Source: Blattamonas nauphoetae
Lineage: Eukaryota; Preaxostyla; Oxymonadida
NCBI GenBank assembly: GCA_033064195.1
Contig: JARBJD010000194.1
Location: forward strand, 62,001 to 126,000
DNA: 64,000 bases
Direction of reading: 5' to 3'
A program made the position numbers and the translations under genes. Positions 61,987-64,000 of the stretch are shown here, one piece after another. How positions within the stretch are numbered: position 1 is the stretch's first letter; every line of letters starts with the position of its first letter. A model generated the notes under the pieces. That model worked only from the letters and a program-made list of their open reading frames with translations, did not search any database and was not told the origin of the DNA.

Positions 61987-63005
61987 TCAAATGAGATCTT
62001 CGAAGCCTTCAGTGTTAAGGGGTTCGAACAGACTTTGAAGAGATATTGCAGGAACTATGCCGTGAGTCACTATGGAGTCGAGCGATGAGTTGAGTTTGTC
62101 GAGATAAAACCAACTGACGTCATCAGCATCAAGGGATGAGAAAACGAGTGAAATTGTCGGAAGAAGTCTTGTGGAGAGGAGAACTTCCCTTGTCATGATG
62201 AGTGATAGCCCAATTTGCAGTATGTTGCATAGTAAGATCACAAACGCTGCAAACTGGTCTCCACGGAGGACGTGTCGGTCATGATGAAGAAAACGCAGAT
62301 TCGCAATCGAAGGAACAACAACATAGTGACCAAGTACAGACACGAAGTGGCGATTCCATGGAGCCTCTCGTGAAGAACTGAATGCGATGAAATGGGAAGA
62401 GCTTGTGGGATAGCGACGGACAAGATCAGAGGGACAAAACCATCTTCCACAAGTCGCGATTGCGAACTGGGAAAGAGTTGGTAAAAAATGCCTGTCGAGA
62501 ATGATAGGGCGGCTTCAACGATGTTCGGGTATGGAAACGACATAAGTTTGACCAAACTGTCGATTGCCCCAGTGTACGTTCTGTCTTCATTGAGAATAGG
62601 ATCTTTCAGTTGAGTTTCGCCGTCCTCTTGCCTGTTCCAGTACGGTCGAAGTGTATTTTGAAAAATGACAATTTTGTTCTGGAGGGTTTCGTCCAATGGA
62701 TACTGGACCTTCGCAAGCATGATCAGCGATTTGTATAGTTGTGAGTAATATGAGAAAGTCAACAGTTTTTGCGAGGAATACATACTCCAGAGAGAGACAA
62801 AAGGGTTGACTTTTGGATGGATGAGGTTGCTCGTCAGTTCTATTTGAAGACGGTGGTAACACTTCCTGATGGACGGAGATTTGTGGCTGCACCTCTGATC
62901 CAGTTCAGACTCAAATGACGTTTGGTTAATCCATTCGACAACGTCCGTGGTAAATCTACGCGAAGATGCGTCTTTGGGTTCGAGAAGCAGTACGAGTGTA
63001 GACAC
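61987..63005 (-). pseudogene. ARM-like protein fragment
   Basis: The main frame (63005-62238, 255 codons) is helical and leucine-rich: LQNKIVIFQNTLRPYWNRQE, GAIDSLVKLMSFPYPNIVEA, SLSFSTGIFYQLFPSSQSRL, LILSVAIPQALPISSH, LHERLHGIATSCLYL. A second frame overlapping its end (62343-61987) carries on with similar texture: LLCNILQIGLSLIMTREVLL and ISLVFSSLDADDVSWFYLDK. The change of frame suggests one frameshift or an unseen short intron. From memory, it resembles the multi-copy ARM-like proteins of Blattamonas. No catalytic domain is visible. No functional claim is made. Confidence 0.5.
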
Positions 63006-63139
63006 CAGATAGTTAATTGTTTCATTGTTCAGATCGTTTCAGCAATTCCACGCAAGATGCAACACACTGCTTCAGATTCTTCCGCGGTTTTTTTTGTAAT
63101 TCGGAACAATTCCGATCAAAAATTTTCAAAACCAACCTC

Positions 63140-63715
63140 TTTTCCAAAGGAGTTAATGAAAAAATACCTTTTCTTCAGTCCAAAACTGACATCTGGTTAT
63201 GGAGAAACGAATCTTACATGTGACAGGAAGGGGTGCCCTTTCTGGAGACAGCATGGTGAGGCATTTTCAGATTTTTGTCATCAAACAAATCCACATTTTT
63301 TTGTTTTCTTTGGCTCAAAACCAAAAACGTGTGAGAATTTTGTGGACAGTTTAGCCACCATTTATTTCGCTCTGTTATTGATGAAGTCGATGCCGAAGTT
63401 ATCTCGGAATCAACTTCGAATCGTAGTGAATATTGAAATTGTTTAAATCGAAAAAGTTAATGGTTGCGTCACCAATTAGTTCCATGTCAACAACGAGTGC
63501 TTTTTCTGGGATAATCAATTTTGGTCAAACTGAGAAAAAAATAAAAAGATAAGAATTTTCCTCCCACGTAATCCTTTGAAAACCTCAAAATACGTTATAC
63601 AGCGAAACTCCACCCATTTATCAAACTTTTGACGATCATTTTTCCGTAACCAGACATCCGTTTGATTCCGAAGAAAAAAGAGTATTTTCGGAAATATATC
63701 GAGAAAAGACACTTA
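63140..63715. repeat. Degenerate inverted repeat arms
   Basis: The left arm (about 63150-63230) contains TCTGGTTATGGAGAAACGAA and encodes KIPFLQSKTDIWLWRNES on the plus strand. The right arm (about 63630-63710) read on the minus strand contains TCTGGTTACGGAAAAATGAT and encodes KILFFLRNQTDVWLRKND. The similarity (K-I-x-F...TD-[IV]-WL-x-[RK]-N) is visible at both DNA and protein level but imperfect. The two arms face each other about 400 bp apart. They may be two copies of one repeat, or the ends of an old element. Confidence 0.5.
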
Positions 63716-64000
63716 AAACAAAGTTATTTTTGCCCATGAAATTTTACATAGTAAAAAACTGCCTTTTTTCGTATCTACCCAGAGACCCATTTTTCTGCCA
63801 TTTTTTTTACAATGTTCGTTTCATCAAAAAAACGTTTCAGTGCAAAAATTTCATCCAGATCGGTACCTTAGTTGTTGTGATATTGCCGAAACGATTTTTT
63901 TCTTGGGTAATTGATGCCGCTATTAATTCTAAGAAGCGTGAAATGAAAAGAGAGTAGTTGAATGAAATGATGAATACTGATTGAAGGAAGAGAATTGTTG
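63716..64000. other. AT-rich edge, no gene assigned
   Basis: A 75-codon plus-strand frame (63730-63957, MPMKFYIVKNCLFSYLPRDP) is rich in Phe, Ile and Lys, as AT-rich DNA often is by chance. No motif supports it as a gene. Confidence 0.4.

Noticed and set aside
63730-63957. 75-codon frame at the right edge
   Set aside because: Phe/Ile/Lys-rich composition fits random AT-rich DNA; no motif or neighbour supports it.
1-64000. Stop-codon reassignment (TAA/TAG to Gln), known in one oxymonad
   Set aside because: TAA, TAG and TGA each terminate recognised proteins at expected lengths (acyltransferase TAA, SKP1 TAG, UTP20 TGA), and Gln uses CAA/CAG.
1-64000. Retroelements, viral copies, CRISPR arrays, rRNA and tRNA genes
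   Set aside because: No reverse transcriptase, capsid or envelope motifs, no regular spaced repeats, and no clover-leaf with a convincing T-loop were seen by eye; a tRNAscan or Rfam search could still find small RNAs.

Overview
The window is nuclear DNA of a flagellated protist, most probably an oxymonad or other Preaxostyla. Three things point there. (i) CFAP61, a radial-spoke protein, implies motile flagella. (ii) A fragment at about 54.5-55.7 kb carries the SufD C-terminal half joined to the SufS N-terminal part; a SufD-SufS-SufU fusion is known from Preaxostyla, whose cytosolic SUF system replaced mitochondrial ISC. (iii) Fragments at 51.8-53.7 kb resemble, from memory, large surface-protein families of oxymonads such as Blattamonas. 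TAA, TAG and TGA all end recognisable genes here and CAA/CAG encode Gln, so the code looks standard. Species assignment is inference.

From 1 to about 47.5 kb the DNA is packed with genes on both strands, mostly 80-260 bp apart. In order: a large unrecognised helical protein (cut by the left edge), a PH-domain protein, a GPAT3/4-type acyltransferase, CFAP61, an SDF2-like ER protein, an ENT nucleoside transporter, NAA10 (NatA), a transcription-type cyclin, a C9orf72-like DENN protein, SKP1, an ARM-like protein, the mRNA exporter NXF1/MEX67, a coiled-coil protein and the giant SSU-processome protein UTP20. There is no operon logic; they are housekeeping genes of membrane lipid synthesis, secretory quality control, transcription elongation, mRNA export, ribosome assembly and cilia. 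Many contain very short GT-AG introns (23-85 nt where I could place them). The three longest coding regions (1.2, 1.0 and 4.3 thousand codons) are each single open frames.

Beyond 47.5 kb the character changes. One intact multi-exon gene (a HERP-like ubiquitin-domain membrane protein, 49.4-51.3 kb) sits among broken pieces: a 503-bp inverted copy of an internal UTP20 segment, an RRM fragment, surface-protein fragments, a decayed hAT transposase, two non-autonomous hAT-like elements with intact 8-bp target-site duplications, an unclassified DDE-transposase relic, a mariner fragment and an ARM-family fragment.

The most striking object is the element at 54003-56112. It has 18-bp perfect terminal inverted repeats and an 8-bp duplication (TGAAACTG), and it carries a frameshifted, truncated piece of the host sufDSU-type gene. 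It looks like a gene-capturing ('Pack'-type) hAT element that picked up part of an essential Fe-S assembly gene and then landed at the 3' end of another hAT transposase relic. No retroelement, viral remnant, CRISPR array, rRNA or tRNA was recognised.
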